From Puccinia triticina (Eukaryota > Basidiomycota > Pucciniomycetes > Pucciniales > Pucciniaceae): 64,000 nt of DNA. The position numbers and the translations under genes are program-made. The stretch spans positions 6,386,001 through 6,450,000 of the forward strand of contig NC_070565.1 of assembly GCF_026914185.1 (NCBI RefSeq), read 5' to 3'. A model generated the notes under the pieces. The model did no database searches. It had not been told where the DNA came from and worked only from the letters and a program-made list of their open reading frames with translations. Numbering within the stretch: the stretch's first letter is position 1; each line of letters opens with the position of its first letter. This document shows, one piece after another, positions 12,397 through 23,600 of the stretch.

Positions 12397-15300
12397 TCAA
12401 ATAAATTGGGTGATTGTGGACTCGGGACAAGGGGCAAGAATTTGCTGATCGACTTGGATTGCAATGGGCGTCGTCACGAAAGATGTTGGTGGTTGTGGCG
12501 ACTGAGTCCGGGCGTCTTGGGGCACATTCTCGGATGGTTTGTCTGTGTAAAAATTTATCAACTCTGAGTGTATATTCGAAGATGGACTGTCACACTTCAA
12601 TTCCAGTTGGGGGTGTTGTTTGGGTGGGACGAGTAGTAAGGAGGGCGCGTTTGTTTGGTCTGGGTCATCCGTTACCATTTCATCCTTTGTAGTGAGGTTC
12701 GAATCATCCCTACTTCTGACTTCATCCACAAGCAATAGACTATGATCACGAATCCCGTTCCCGAATGGTTACACACGAACAAATGGATCAGTCAAATGGA
12801 TTTTTTAAAAATCGTGATTCCCACCATTTCAGGACTCACAAATACAACACTCGTCTCGCCAGTTCGTCTCCTTTGATGGGCTTACTTAAATAATCATCAA
12901 ACTGGGCTTCTTCCCATCGCTCTTTGTCTTCTCTCGAGTCTGAAGCCTAAAATGATTTTGAAGGGGAAGAAGCAAATGAGTCTCACTATTGTCTTCTAAA
13001 ACAACCAAGAAAATGATGATTTCATTACCGAGAGAGCAATGACGGGCAAGTAAACTTTAGGAATCGCTTTCCGAATGGCTTTCAGAGTTTGATAACCTAT
13101 ATTCAAAAGCAAAGATGAAAAAATGCCAATCAGAGAAAGAGATTAAATTTGCTTGAATTAGCACAATGCAAGAGTGATAAAACCAATGAGAAGATAGAGG
13201 GAAAATGAACTGAACCATCAAGTAAAGGCATCTTCAAATCAAGCAGGACCAAATCGTAAGTTTTTCTGGGTGGGTGTTGTTGATCATTTTCGTTCGAAGA
13301 ATGACTGCGGATCGATTTAAGTGCATCTTCCTCTTTGACGGGCGATTGGTTGAGAGGATGATAGAACTTTTTCAAAATTGCATTCAACGCAAGTTGGCCA
13401 TTATTGACCAGATCGACCCCGACAAAGCCGGCCTTCTTGAGATGGTTGAGGGTGATCTGGCCGACGATCGGGTTATCTTCAGCAATCAAAATCGAATACT
13501 TGCTCTTGTCGATGATGTCTGTCGGTGTCTCTCGTCCATTTCTGTTCGGTGTTAGGGGGCCGTGGAATGATGAATGAGTCGACGTATTTCTGATGTGGCG
13601 AGTACTGCCGTGATGGGGTGGCGAGTGTTGGCGCGACCTAGGACTGGCTTGCCCTGGGTTAGGCTTGAGTGGGGACGGTGATGGGGCTTCGTGGAATTGG
13701 TCGAGGATCACAGACGCAGTGACTTTACACCCTTTTCCCAGTCCATTACTTTCCAATAGGATCTGGCCGCCCAATCCTTCGACAAAGCTTTTGACGATAC
13801 ACAGGCCAAGACCAGATCCACCGTACAACTTGGAGGTTGATGAATCAGCTTGCGAGAAAGGTTCGAACTGGCTAAGCTTGTTGATCGACTGAGCGGTTAA
13901 GCCGATTCCTGTGTCCACCACTTCTGCTGTCAATCGTAACTGTTGCTGATGTTGAGGTTCTGTGGAGAGGCCGTTCTGATGTGGTTCGAGCTTGATAGAA
14001 CAGATAACTGAGCCCCGAGTGGTAAACTTGAGAGCATTACTGAGTAAGTTATTCAAGATTTGACGGATCCTGCAACGATCACCGACGACGATCGTTTGTG
14101 GGTTCAAGAGAGGCGAGATTGAGAGGTGGCATTCGAATAGATTGGATTGAGACCTGGCCGTGTAAGCAAAGAATTTCTCGGTTTCTGAGATCAGTTGTGC
14201 TAGATCAAACGGCTCATGTTCAAAGGTGATTTTACCGGATTCGATTTTACTGAGATCTAAGACATCACCTACGACGGTGAGCAAGCCATCTGCGGAAGCT
14301 TTGATAGTTTCTGCATGATCTCTCTGCTGTGTGGTGAGGTCACTATCGAGTAGAAGGTCTATAAGTCCTTGGATCACAGCGATCGGCATCCGAATCTCAT
14401 GCTGTGTACGGAAGTTCCGAGTCACAGTTAGGGATGGTAGGACTATGTCACTTGAAGAGAGAGACTTTGAAATGCTTACCGACATGTTGCTCAGGAAGGC
14501 TGATTTGGACTTATTAGCGTCCTCAGCAGCCGATGCCTCGGCCCTGAGGGCCTCCTTCTCTTGTTCGATCTGCTTTGTGTTCTCGTTTTGATGGGAGACA
14601 TCCATGACATAGATCAGACCGCCGAGGATGTGGTCGGGAGATCCATCGGGATAGTCTTGCATGGGATATTCCCTGATCGGCTTGGCACTCAAGGTGAGTA
14701 TCCTCTTGGCGCCATCTGGCATGATGCAGCCGTACTGCTGGTTCCTGGTCGTCTCGCCTCTGAGAGCACGCTCGATGGGGAAGTCGGTGAGCTGATACTC
14801 GTTCTGGAATTGGGGGTCGAAGAGTCTCCATCTATCGAGCCTGAATAAGCAATCTGTTGAGCTTGATTGGGAGTCGTTCGGGCTGGGATGTTCTTCGATC
14901 GGCCGAAGCTCTTGAAAGGATTCGCAGGCGGCATGGTTGGCCATCGAGACTGTCCGGTCGACGGAGATGGCATGGATGGGCCAATCGACGACCGATTCAA
15001 AGAGCACGTGTTTCATCCGCTCCACAAATCGGTCGCGGTTACTGAGACGGTCGATCGGCGCAGGGGTATGGGCGAACGTGCAGCTGAACCAGATTTCTTG
15101 ATCCGATGGCCAGGGTTCGAATCCATAGATCTCGAGCAGTCCGATCGGGCTCTCGCTAGCAGTCTTGAGCAGGCCTGTTGGGGGTGGTGATAGACAGACG
15201 TTCAAGTTTTTGGGCTGGGCGACGGGTGAGGAGGAGGAGGAGGCGGATGATGCTGATGTTGAGGGCTGGGGATGTTTGTGTTGTTGGATCTGGCGCTTGG

Positions 15301-15658
15301 CATGGGCGCAGATCCGTTTGAGTTCGAAGTAGGTTGATTGCTGGTCATCGTCTTCCTCAGCATCGTCCTCTGCTCGGTCATCGGCATCCTGATCGCCGCG
15401 GGTGCTACTGCTGCTGCTAGTATTATCGGATCTTGGCCGGTTGGGATGAGTGCGGCAGAGTGTGGACAGGTTGCGGTTGATGATGGGGCCGAGCAGATCG
15501 GTGGCTCTTGCCGACGCCAGTCTGATCCGGAGGTCCTCGTCGATGACGAGGAGGATGTTGGGGCTGAATCGGATGAACCGGCTGAGCTGGGCGGTGGAGG
15601 TGGAGGGGTCTGGGTGGCGGGCCGGCGGTGCTGTGCAATCGATTGGCCGAGTACACAT
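12397..15658 (-). CDS. Hybrid sensor histidine kinase (PAS-PAS-HisKA-HATPase-REC)
   Basis: Cytosolic two-component sensor predicted to autophosphorylate on His and pass the phosphate to its own receiver. Exons on the minus strand: 15658-14480, 14401-13216, 13096-13029, 12946-12840, 12739-12397; they sum to 960 codons plus TGA. A PAS-like region starts near residue 27 (FSPNILLVIDEDLRI), with a second near 200-350. A short coiled linker QIEQEKEALRAEASAAED precedes the H-box FLSNMSHEIRMP (H394). N box NNLLSNALKFT, G boxes DTGIGL and GGSGLGLCIV follow. REC reads ILIAEDNPIVG, LVLLDLKMPLLDG (D781) and DDYLSKPI (K833). The tail (about 850-960) is Ser/Pro-rich. There is no transmembrane segment. It resembles soluble fungal PAS-type hybrid kinases; the ligand is unknown. 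Confidence 0.92.
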
Positions 15659-16212
15659 GGTTGGGTGGAAGTGCTATGTCGGAAGTGTAAAGGGTTTATC
15701 CAAAAAAGAAGAAGAAGAAGAAGAAAAGAAAAGGCGACGAACGAAACAAGCAGCACTTGATGAAGGCCAGCGTTTGGGATGTCTGCTGTGTTACCTGGCA
15801 CTTGGCATCCTCTTGGGTCGTCTGGACGGTACAGCAGCACCGCCAACCGAGCCCAACCGCCCCCCCAACCAGTCAGTCGTTTGAGCGCTTGGAGATCAAC
15901 CTAAAACAATCCACGCACCAGCACAACAGCTTACATAGCGTATTCGTGATCCCATACAGAACTACAGACACATTTCATCATCAGTCAGCATGGCCCGCTG
16001 ACGACCCGCACGCCGGTACACTCCTACGCCATTATTAATCGATCAATACCCCGCACTGATCAAGACTGCGTTGGAAGCAAGTCAAACTCGGTGATGAGCA
16101 ATAAAATCATTAAGTGTCTTCCAAGAGTCTCTCTCAACCAAGATTAAACCACCTGCTGGCTCAAACTTTTTGACAACTACAGGGCGGGACCTCGCTTCTG
16201 TGTATCTAAAGA
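15659..16212. other. Upstream region of the histidine kinase
   Basis: Contains a GAA-rich microsatellite (about 15706-15734), which on the kinase coding strand is a pyrimidine tract (CTT repeats) just 5' of the start, as is common in fungal promoters. No further exon is visible. Confidence 0.45.
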
Positions 16213-17008
16213 CTCTGTTCCAAACCGAGCTTAACCAAGCCTCTCTGGAGGAGAGCCCCGCAGGGTCTCTGTCTCACAGAGAGGCTTGCCCCCAAGCCAC
16301 TGATTTTGGCGTGAGAGCTGACAGACCGTAGTCCTGGCCAGCACCCAAATTCCACTAAATCAATGCCTACACATTTTTCACGCAACATACGGGGTCATGA
16401 GTAGCACGGCCTTGTAGCCTGGCTGCTTGCGCAGCCATCCATCCATCCATCATCTATCCATCCCCCCAGAGCAGTGCTAGACATCCTTTCAAAAAACACG
16501 ATGAGCTGTTTTCCAAAAGTCAAACTCTTTTTTTTTTCACTCCTGTACATTCCACTATCCAATCAAATTGCTGTGTCCTACCTGTACCGTGAAAAAAACA
16601 TAGTACAGAAGCCACCATAACTGTTCACTTTGGCATGTGTATTTAGCTTTTATGTACTTGCCTCGCATGTACAAATGTACGGACAATCCAAGAATCTTGG
16701 TAAGATGATGTTACAAGCTTTGTAGCTTCAAGACCGTTTGAGTTAATGACATGTGACCTATGTAGGATTGAAGGCGAGATGCAGGCCTTCAATCTGGCAC
16801 CAGGGCGGCCTGATTGGCCAGCAGGAGGCAAATTTAGTGTGGTGTTGAAGTTTGACACCAGCCAAATGGTTGGAGGTGGTCCTCAGCGCTCACACCAAAT
16901 TTCCCCACTTACTCCCAAGTCCCTCCTTCAGAGGCTTGCGCTTTGCGCGAGGGGCGCCAGCCTGCCAACTCAGAAGGGAGGACTGAATAAGTTTGGTTCC
17001 AAACTGGC
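16213..17008. mobile_element. Non-autonomous TIR element, hairpin-ended family, copy 1
   Basis: The left end (TTCCAAACCGAGCTTAACC then AAGCCTCTC...GAGAGGCTTG) is matched in inverse orientation by the right end (AAGTCCCTCC...GGGAGGACTGAATAAGTTTGG then TTCCAAAC). Each end carries its own hairpin with stem AAGYCYCTC/GAGRGRCTT. About 0.8 kb, with no coding capacity recognised. The inverted ends are divergent, so the exact boundaries are approximate. Confidence 0.5.
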
Positions 17009-17042
17009 CTTAATGACAGATGCTCAAAGAGCCCAGATTGAT

Positions 17043-17755
17043 ACAAGCTTAACAAAGCCTCCCAGTGAGGCAGCCCCGCAGGGTCTCTGTCTCACAGAGA
17101 GGCTTAGCTGCAAAAACCTGTATCTGGCCTGAGAGCCCCAGGAATATCAGCCTGTATCAGGCTTTTTTCACTTTTTCCTTTTTTTTAACTCAACCGTCAG
17201 CCTGCTGAGGCTGCCCCTCAGGACTTAAGAAGTGCTTGGGAGTGCGCTTCTTCTGATGCAATTTAGGTCTTGTAGCTGCCAATATAAGGCCTGATCCTTG
17301 TGTTTGAAGTTTTCAAACACCGAGAAAAGCAAACCATATTGAGAGAATTTTTTCGTAAATACATGTGGCTTTGTATCAAAATCTGTTTCAATCTATTGAA
17401 AGGCAGTTGAATACTGCATTCTTGCTTACATCAGCAGGAATGCGTCTCAAAAAGAGCCCCTTTTCAAACTGCTCTTCAGGCCATAAACCAAGTGCTATCA
17501 GCCTGTGACTGCCGCCAAATTAAAGAGGAGAAGCAGGCCTTTCTTTGATATCCGGGGCGGGACTCAGTTCTTTTGGGAAGTGGGGTTTTTGGGGGCACAA
17601 AGTTGGACACCTGCAAAAACTAAGAGCTGTACGCGGGGCTCTCACGCCTGGAATCAGAAATTCCATGCAAGTCCCTCCCTGACGGGAGGTCGCACTTTGT
17701 GCAAGGCCCTTCGCGCCGCACCCCCCGGCAGGCAAGGGACTTGTGCTAAGTTCGA
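17043..17755. mobile_element. Non-autonomous TIR element, hairpin-ended family, copy 2
   Basis: The left end CAAGCTTAACAAAGCCTCCC with hairpin closing at GAGAGGCTTAG (17095-17106) pairs in inverse orientation with GGGACTTGTGCTAAGTTCG at the right (17736-17754). The left end shares a GCCCCGCAGGGTCTCTGTCT stretch with copy 1. Interior non-coding, partly T-rich. Confidence 0.45.
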
Positions 17756-17956
17756 GATTGATAGGTGACAACAGGAGGCTCTACTTTGGAAAACATCATT
17801 GCATTTACATGCTCCAAGATACACTTAAAATGCAGACTATGTACTTAGAACATATGATATATGCACAATGCACCCCCTCCGGCTCCCTAATGCCATACTA
17901 TAAGTCCATGGGTCCCAAATCCAACTAACCAAAAAGAAAAAAATCTGAGCAGTGAT

Positions 17957-18550
17957 ACAAAGCTAACTTAGCTAATTTCCCTCCTTGGGGGAGCAAAGCA
18001 ACCTCCAAAGGAGGGACCTACGCGCTATGTCCACCCCGCGGCCTGAGAGAATTTCAACTTTTGGTGGGCACTTTTTTATAATCAACATAACACATGGGTC
18101 CCTGGACCAAATTCCTTCTAGTTTTCATTTCTGGGACCACCCAAGCTGTCCCCATCTATGTACTATTTCCATCTCCCCCCATCCCTTTTCTTTGATCTGC
18201 AATACCCTTTGTAATATCATTAGTTTTGGATCCTGTACAGTGCAAGATGTGTAATGGAGGATGAAGTAGACACAATGGTGGTCATAAAAAGTAATTTGAG
18301 TGCCACTCAAGGCTTCAAAAAATGTGAAAAATATGTAGGAAGATTCTCCATGGTCTTCTGCATCTTTTGTTCCCCCAACACCTAATCACCCAATGAGAAT
18401 TGGTGCTGCTACAAAACATATAAAAACAGCATTTTTGAAATTCTCTCAGGCCACAAGGTTGACATAGTGCATAAGTCCCTCCTTTGGAGGGTCCTTGTGG
18501 GACAGCGCCCCCCCTCCACATAGAGAGGGACTTAGTTAAGTTAGGATACA
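17957..18550. mobile_element. Non-autonomous TIR element, hairpin-ended family, copy 3
   Basis: The clearest member beside 42041-42612. The left arm CTAACTTAGCTAATTTCCC through GGCCTGAGAGAATTTC (about 17962-18055) is repeated in inverse orientation at about 18430-18548 (GAAATTCTCTCAGGCC to TTAACTAAGTCC-type end), giving arms of roughly 110 bp with mismatches. The interior shows no gene. Confidence 0.6.
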
Positions 18551-18746
18551 GAGCTGGCAAGATATTCATTGAATCCCCTAGCTCTGTAGAGCTCAAAAAC
18601 ATCATTTTTATGTATTGTACATGACATATGAATGCACTGATAGGTCTCAATCATGAAAAAAAACCCTTTGTGCCAGACATGGCTAGCACAGAAGTGAGCT
18701 CCTGCTGTAAGGGGCCGTTTGGATTAAATGTAAAGCAGATCTTGCA

Positions 18747-18811
18747 ACAAGATTAACAAAGCCTCTCAAATGGGGGTCCCAAAGCAACTGTTGACCATAG
18801 GAGAGGCTTGT
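18747..18811 (+). repeat. Solitary end of the hairpin-ended TIR family
   Basis: GATTAACAAAGCCTCTC ... GAGAGGCTTG, the same end type as copies 1-3, but no inverted partner was found downstream. Helitron 1 begins 160 bp further on. Confidence 0.4.
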
Positions 18812-20699
18812 TATTTCAAATTATGTGTTTATTCATATCTTATGTTTTCATCTTTTCCTATCTAGGTCATCTATTGTTTTTGGCATCACATTTTTCAATG
18901 CAGAAGCACAGGCCACAGACTCCAAGTCATGACATTGGCTACATGGGTGGAAGAGAATTTCCCAAGAATCCAAGTTTATTAAAGACACAGTTTTGCCACA
19001 ATTAAAAAAATCAAGATCAAGGGTTCCCTCTGTAAAAACACAAAATCAAAAAAAAAAATCAAGGGTTTCCCCAAGTTACAAAAGGGTAAAAAAAAAAGAC
19101 CACAAATTCACCTCCCAATAAACATACATACAAAAATAAGCTGATCTAATACAAAAATAACAAAAGTGATCACATGCAAACCTCAACCAGCCTTCCAACA
19201 TCAGCAAAGCTGTGCCCACAGGCGCATCACCCAGCCCGTGTCAAGTGCACGGGTCAAAAGTGATGGACGTGAAGGCCCCCGGCCCACAGCAAAGGCTGCA
19301 GACCAGTGGGGGGCCCACTCTTTAGCCCCTCAGACTGTGCAAGTCCAACAGCGGAGGGGGTGAGGGCGAACCGTCCGCTGGAATTACAGCAGCAGAGGAC
19401 GCCCTGGGGATTATCCAAACACACAAGAGCACCCCCTCTTATATTGCATGCTCCACCAGCAAGCTCGCCTCAACTTCTCCTCGACTCCGCCCTGCATGCC
19501 TCATATCCTTGACAACAATGTCACCGCCACGCCGCTGATGTATGTCTGACCTGCGCGGCACCAACTACAACTCAACAGCCTTTGATCACCTGGAGGCTGG
19601 ACCCACGCAACCATTGCATCTCGCCTCAAGTTCTTTCTCCTAGGAAGGTATGATACAAGGTCATCAAGGTGATGAAGAAATCCAATTGGCTGACCAACGG
19701 AATAAGGAACTTATTGCTGAGATCAAAGAACAACAGCTGGTCGAGTTTGGTAACAATTTCGTCGTCTGCAGCCTCCTCAACACCGCCCTCGCCCCCCTAA
19801 GAACAACTTCAGTAGCCCTGCAAGCGCCTTCCACACCCTTGCTACCAGGCTCGGCAGGATCACTCAGGGCAAGATTGGCATCAGCCCCGCCCGCAGCTTC
19901 GACTACGCCCCCCCCCCCCCCCCTGAATCCTTCACTTTGATCCCCTGTAGACCGAGCTTGTCCACTCAGAATGGTGGCGACGTAAGCAGTGCTGCGAGCC
20001 ATTATGGCGGCGCAAGCTCCACCTCGATCTCCTACGACCTTCCAGGATGGTGTGCGGCCGTATTGAGCGTGCTTCGCCTGCCCGAGCCGGCCGGAAACAA
20101 CTTGACAACGAGTCGGAATGAGACAGCAACCGAGGAAGCCGGAGGGCTCATTGGCAGAGACGAACGGGTTCTGGGTCTATCTCTTGCATATCCATCAGCT
20201 CGCCCTCTTACAGCCCTGGCTCAAGCTGACCACCAGTTGTGTCCGCGCGGCCAGAAGCCTGCCCCAGCAGTTCAAGACATTCGCGCTTCAGTCCGCGCCA
20301 GCAGCTACTGGCGACCTGGTCCATGATGGCCGTTGATTGCACGATGTCCCCGACCAGCCCCGACCCCTTTCGGATTCGATGTGGCAAAGGACCACCAAAA
20401 AACGACTCCGGCCCCCTCTCAATTTCCCTCTCCAGAACACGGTCCCCCCTTCCTGCAGCGCAGATAGACGACCGGGCGAACAATCAACGCCGGCCTTTGT
20501 TTTTGGGTCGGCCTTTAGGCACGCCAAAAAAATGCCGGATGCACGCCAAAAAAGGCGTGAACTCCGGACCACTCCAAGATTTTTGGAGTGGAGGATTGTT
20601 CACTCCAAACCAGCCCCCATTTGGAGTGCCCAACCCGGCACTCCAGGCTGGTATGGAGTGAACACCCTGCCACGCCAAAACCAGCCCCCCCTTGATGGC

Positions 20700-21690
20700 C
20701 GGTCTGCGCCGGCCATCGAGGGCAGTATGTACACTCGATGACCGGCACAGGCCGGTCATCGAGCGGACACACCCCTCTCGATGACCGGCAAGACCGGTCA
20801 TCGAGAGACACACTCCTCTCGATGACCGGCATAGACCGGTCATCGAGAGGATTCATCCCTCCCAATGGGACACACCCCTCTCGATGACCGGTTTGTACCG
20901 GTCATCAAGAGGACACACCCCTTGATGACCGCCATTGACCGGTCATCGAGAGGATCCATCCCTCTCGATGACCGGTTTGTACCGGTCATCAAGAGGACAC
21001 ACCCCTCTTGATGACCGGCACAGACCGGTCATCGAGAGGATCCATCCCTCTCGATGATGTACCGGTCATCGAGAGGATCCATCCCTCTCGATGATGTACC
21101 GGTCATCAAGAGGATCCATCCCTCTTGATGACCGGTTTGTTGTACCGGTCATCAAGAGGACACACCCCTCCCAATGAACGGTACAGACCAGTCATCGAGA
21201 GGGATATATCCCTCTCGATGACTGGTCTACATTGGTCATTGAGAGGGATATATCCTCTCGATGACCGGTCTATCCCGGTCATCAAGAGGGATCTGTCCTC
21301 TAGATGACCGGGATCCTCTCGATGACCGGTCTATGCCGGTCATCAAGAGGGGTGTGTCCTCTTGATGACCGGTACAAACCGGTCATCGAGAGGGGTGTGT
21401 CCCATCGAGAGGGATGAATCCTCTCGATGACCGGTCTATGCCGGTCATCGAGAGGAGTGTGTCTCTTGATGACCGGTCTTGCCGGTCATCGAGAGGGGTG
21501 TGTCCGCTCGATGACCGGCACAGGCCGGTCATCGAGTGTACTGCCCTCGATGACCGGCCTGTGCCGGTCATCGAGTGTACTGCCCTCGATGACCGGCCTG
21601 TGCCGGTCATCGAGTGTACTGCCCTCGATGACCGGCCTGTGCCGGTCATCGAGTGTACATACTGCCCTCGATGGCCGGCGCAGACCGGAT
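20700..21690. repeat. Array of ATGACCGGT hairpins
   Basis: More than twenty variable hairpins of the form (CTC)GATGACCGG-loop-CCGGTCATC(GAG) with 5-8-nt loops, linked by GACACACCCCT- or GATCCATCC-type spacers in the left half and their complements in the right half. Loop and stem-edge bases vary among units while pairing is kept. The array is itself palindromic around about 21200. Confidence 0.9.
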
Positions 21691-21791
21691 CGAGGGGGGG
21701 CTGGTTTTGGCGTGGCAGGGTGTTCACTCCATACCAGCCTGGAGTGCCGGGTTGGGCACTCCAAATGGGGGCTGGTTTTGGAGTGAACAAT

Positions 21792-21952
21792 TGTGGTATT
21801 CAAAATTGCATAAGATTTTTTTACATAAAATCATAAACTGCAATTTTGGCTGGGAGATGTCACTTTAAGTTTTATGCACGCTGAAATCTCCCAGCCAAAA
21901 TTGGCTTTATGATTTTATGTAAACAGTGACATATGCAATTTTGAATACCATA
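21792..21952. mobile_element. 161-bp palindromic MITE in the foldback arm
   Basis: Terminal inverted repeats of 20 bp with one mismatch (TGTGGTATTCAAAATTGCAT against TATGGTATTCAAAATTGCAT), flanked by the 3-bp repeat AAT (21789-21791, 21953-21955). The left arm of the same foldback element preserves the empty site (GAACAATCC). The interior is also inverted (TTTGGCTGGGAGAT and ATCTCCCAGCCAAA). Size, TIR and a 3-bp AT-rich duplication suggest a Tourist/PIF-Harbinger type, but no transposase is present to confirm. Confidence 0.8.
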
Positions 21953-23252
21953 AATCCTCCACTCCAAAAATCTTGGAGTGGTCCGGAGTTCACGCCTTTT
22001 TTGGCGTGCATCCGGCATTTCTTTGGCGTGCCTAAAGCCTGACCCTTGTTTTTTTGGTCTACACAATCTTGATCAATCACTCAACCAGTTTGATTGCACC
22101 CCCCCTCCTCAAAGCTTTTTTTTGGGCTGCAAGGAGACACCAGTGGAACAATGTGCCTTGCCAAATGGCAAAAAAATTACATTTCCTTATGACTTAAAAA
22201 AAAGGTCACCATTATGATGTTTGTAATTTTTGTTACCAAGCTTTGAAAAAAGACTACACATATTTTACAATGATGGGAAAAAAAGGACATAGGAAGGAAT
22301 GTGATAAAAAACGGATTTAGGAGGCAAAGGAATGGGTGATGAAGGAAGAAAATGAGAAAAAAATGACAGGTTTTTGACTTCTTGTTGTGACAAATTATCT
22401 TCCCAACATGGTGATGAAAAATAATTCTATCTACAATTATGCATTGTACACTCTTCCACACAAATCAACCTAGATGTATTTTTTTCCAATACAAAAACAA
22501 ACTGCAGAAAAAAAATCAAATTTGCAGTTTAATTTACCCTGTTGATGAATTTTTTTTTCAGGGGTGGAATACAAACAAAGTTTCTGGTGCATGATCTTGT
22601 AAAAATCTGGGAGATAATATGTCAAAAATATGGGATATATCTACTATTCTGGGCTACATTCATCATCAAACTTGACTACACCCAAGTTTACTTGCCTGAT
22701 GTGGACCTCACCACTTGTGAAGATCTGCAGAATTTTATTGTCAAAATAATGCTTTGTAGATAAATTGTGCCAATTTTGAAGTGGTAGACACATCATTTGG
22801 GTTGGATCTACAACTTGGCCAACAGGACAGAAAACATATTGCCACCAGTACTTTGGAAATTGGAATGAACATAAGTGAGGTGTGATGCTGAAAGGTTGAT
22901 TGTGACATTTTGAAGGAGGGATCAAGGAAGTTGGGAGAAATGGGACCAGGTATCTGCAGCGGCAAAGCCGCCTTGGCCTCTAGTGATTATGAAATAAAAA
23001 AAGTAAAAATGAAAAATGTGGAAAATTTCTCCAAATGTTCATTACTGTTCACACCAAGGAGGGAAAATTGGAGATCACAGTATGGCATGCAACAGGAATG
23101 ATAAAAAGTGAAATTTTTTGAAACCATGGTCAATTTTATTTTTGGTTAGATGGGTTGTCCACCAATTTCAAATTGAACTCAGGGACTGTAGCCCAAATCA
23201 CCACCAATTGGACTCAATTTATTTGATCCAATAAAAATCATTTTCAATTAGA

Positions 23253-23600
23253 GATGGCACTTGGGTACCCAGAACCCGCCAGCAGGTACCCAAAACACCT
23301 GCTCAGTACCCGCCGGCGGGTGCGGGTGCCGGTGCCGGTGCGGGTGTTCAGTTTTTGGGCAGGAAAAAAACGGGTACCCACCCATCCTGGTGGGCCAGAT
23401 GGATTGGAGGGATCTCTCTGTTTGAAGAGGTGGGGGTTGTACATACCACCTCAAGCGGAGTAATCCCTCCACCCAGAGGTGCGTACACCTCCTTGACTGG
23501 AGGGATCCCTCCAGTCATGGAGGCACAGACACCCCTTTGACTGGGATCCTTGGTCAGAGAGGTTTGTACACCTCTGTGAGGGCTGGGCCCCAACCCGAGG
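23253..23600. repeat. GGTACCC and GGAGGGATCC inverted-repeat cluster
   Basis: Starts with GGGTACCCAGAACCCGCC and GC-rich GGTGCCGGTGC units, then several GAGGGATCCCTCC / GAGGTGTACACCTC-type palindromes. It is related to 26330-26670 in composition and in its flank (GGGCTGGGCCCC and GGGTATACCC occur in both). Confidence 0.6.

Larger units (their letters stand above)
20505..22045. mobile_element. Foldback element nested in Helitron 1
   Basis: An almost complete palindrome of 1.54 kb. Outer arms run from GGGTCGGCCTTTAGGCACGCC at the left to GGCGTGCCTAAAGCCTGACCC at the right. Both arms contain GGAGTGAACA, CCAAAATCTTGG-type and TGGTATGGAGTGAACACCCTG-type blocks in inverse order. The direct repeat TTGTTTTT flanks it (20497-20504 and 22046-22053), consistent with an 8-9-bp target duplication as in hAT or MULE-type elements. 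The inner part is a hairpin minisatellite. The right arm is interrupted by a MITE at 21792-21952. No transposase is encoded. Confidence 0.82.
18969..22983 (+). mobile_element. Helitron 1, non-autonomous (4.0 kb)
   Basis: Starts TCCAAGTTTATTAAAG after an A (18968). It ends with a GC hairpin GCGGCAAAGCCGC, then CTTGGCCT and CTAG (22980-22983), followed by T (22984). These are Helitron hallmarks: 5'-TC, subterminal 3' hairpin, CTRR end, insertion between A and T with no target duplication. The uninterrupted target is present in inverse orientation at 41160-41220, where CCCAAGAA runs directly into TGATTATGAAATA (junction 41202/41203). No Rep or helicase domain is encoded. The first 480 bp resemble the head of Helitron 2; the body carries degenerate frames (19650-20336) without a recognised domain and a nested foldback element. 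Confidence 0.88.

Noticed and set aside
15112..15126. GGTTCGAATCC, a tRNA B-box-like motif
   Set aside because: Lies within the kinase coding exon, with no A box or acceptor stem around it. I found no convincing tRNA or rRNA in the window.
20700..21690. Regular repeat-spacer layout resembling a CRISPR array
   Set aside because: Units are variable palindromes with related linkers inside a symmetric foldback element of a eukaryotic genome, with no cas-like genes.
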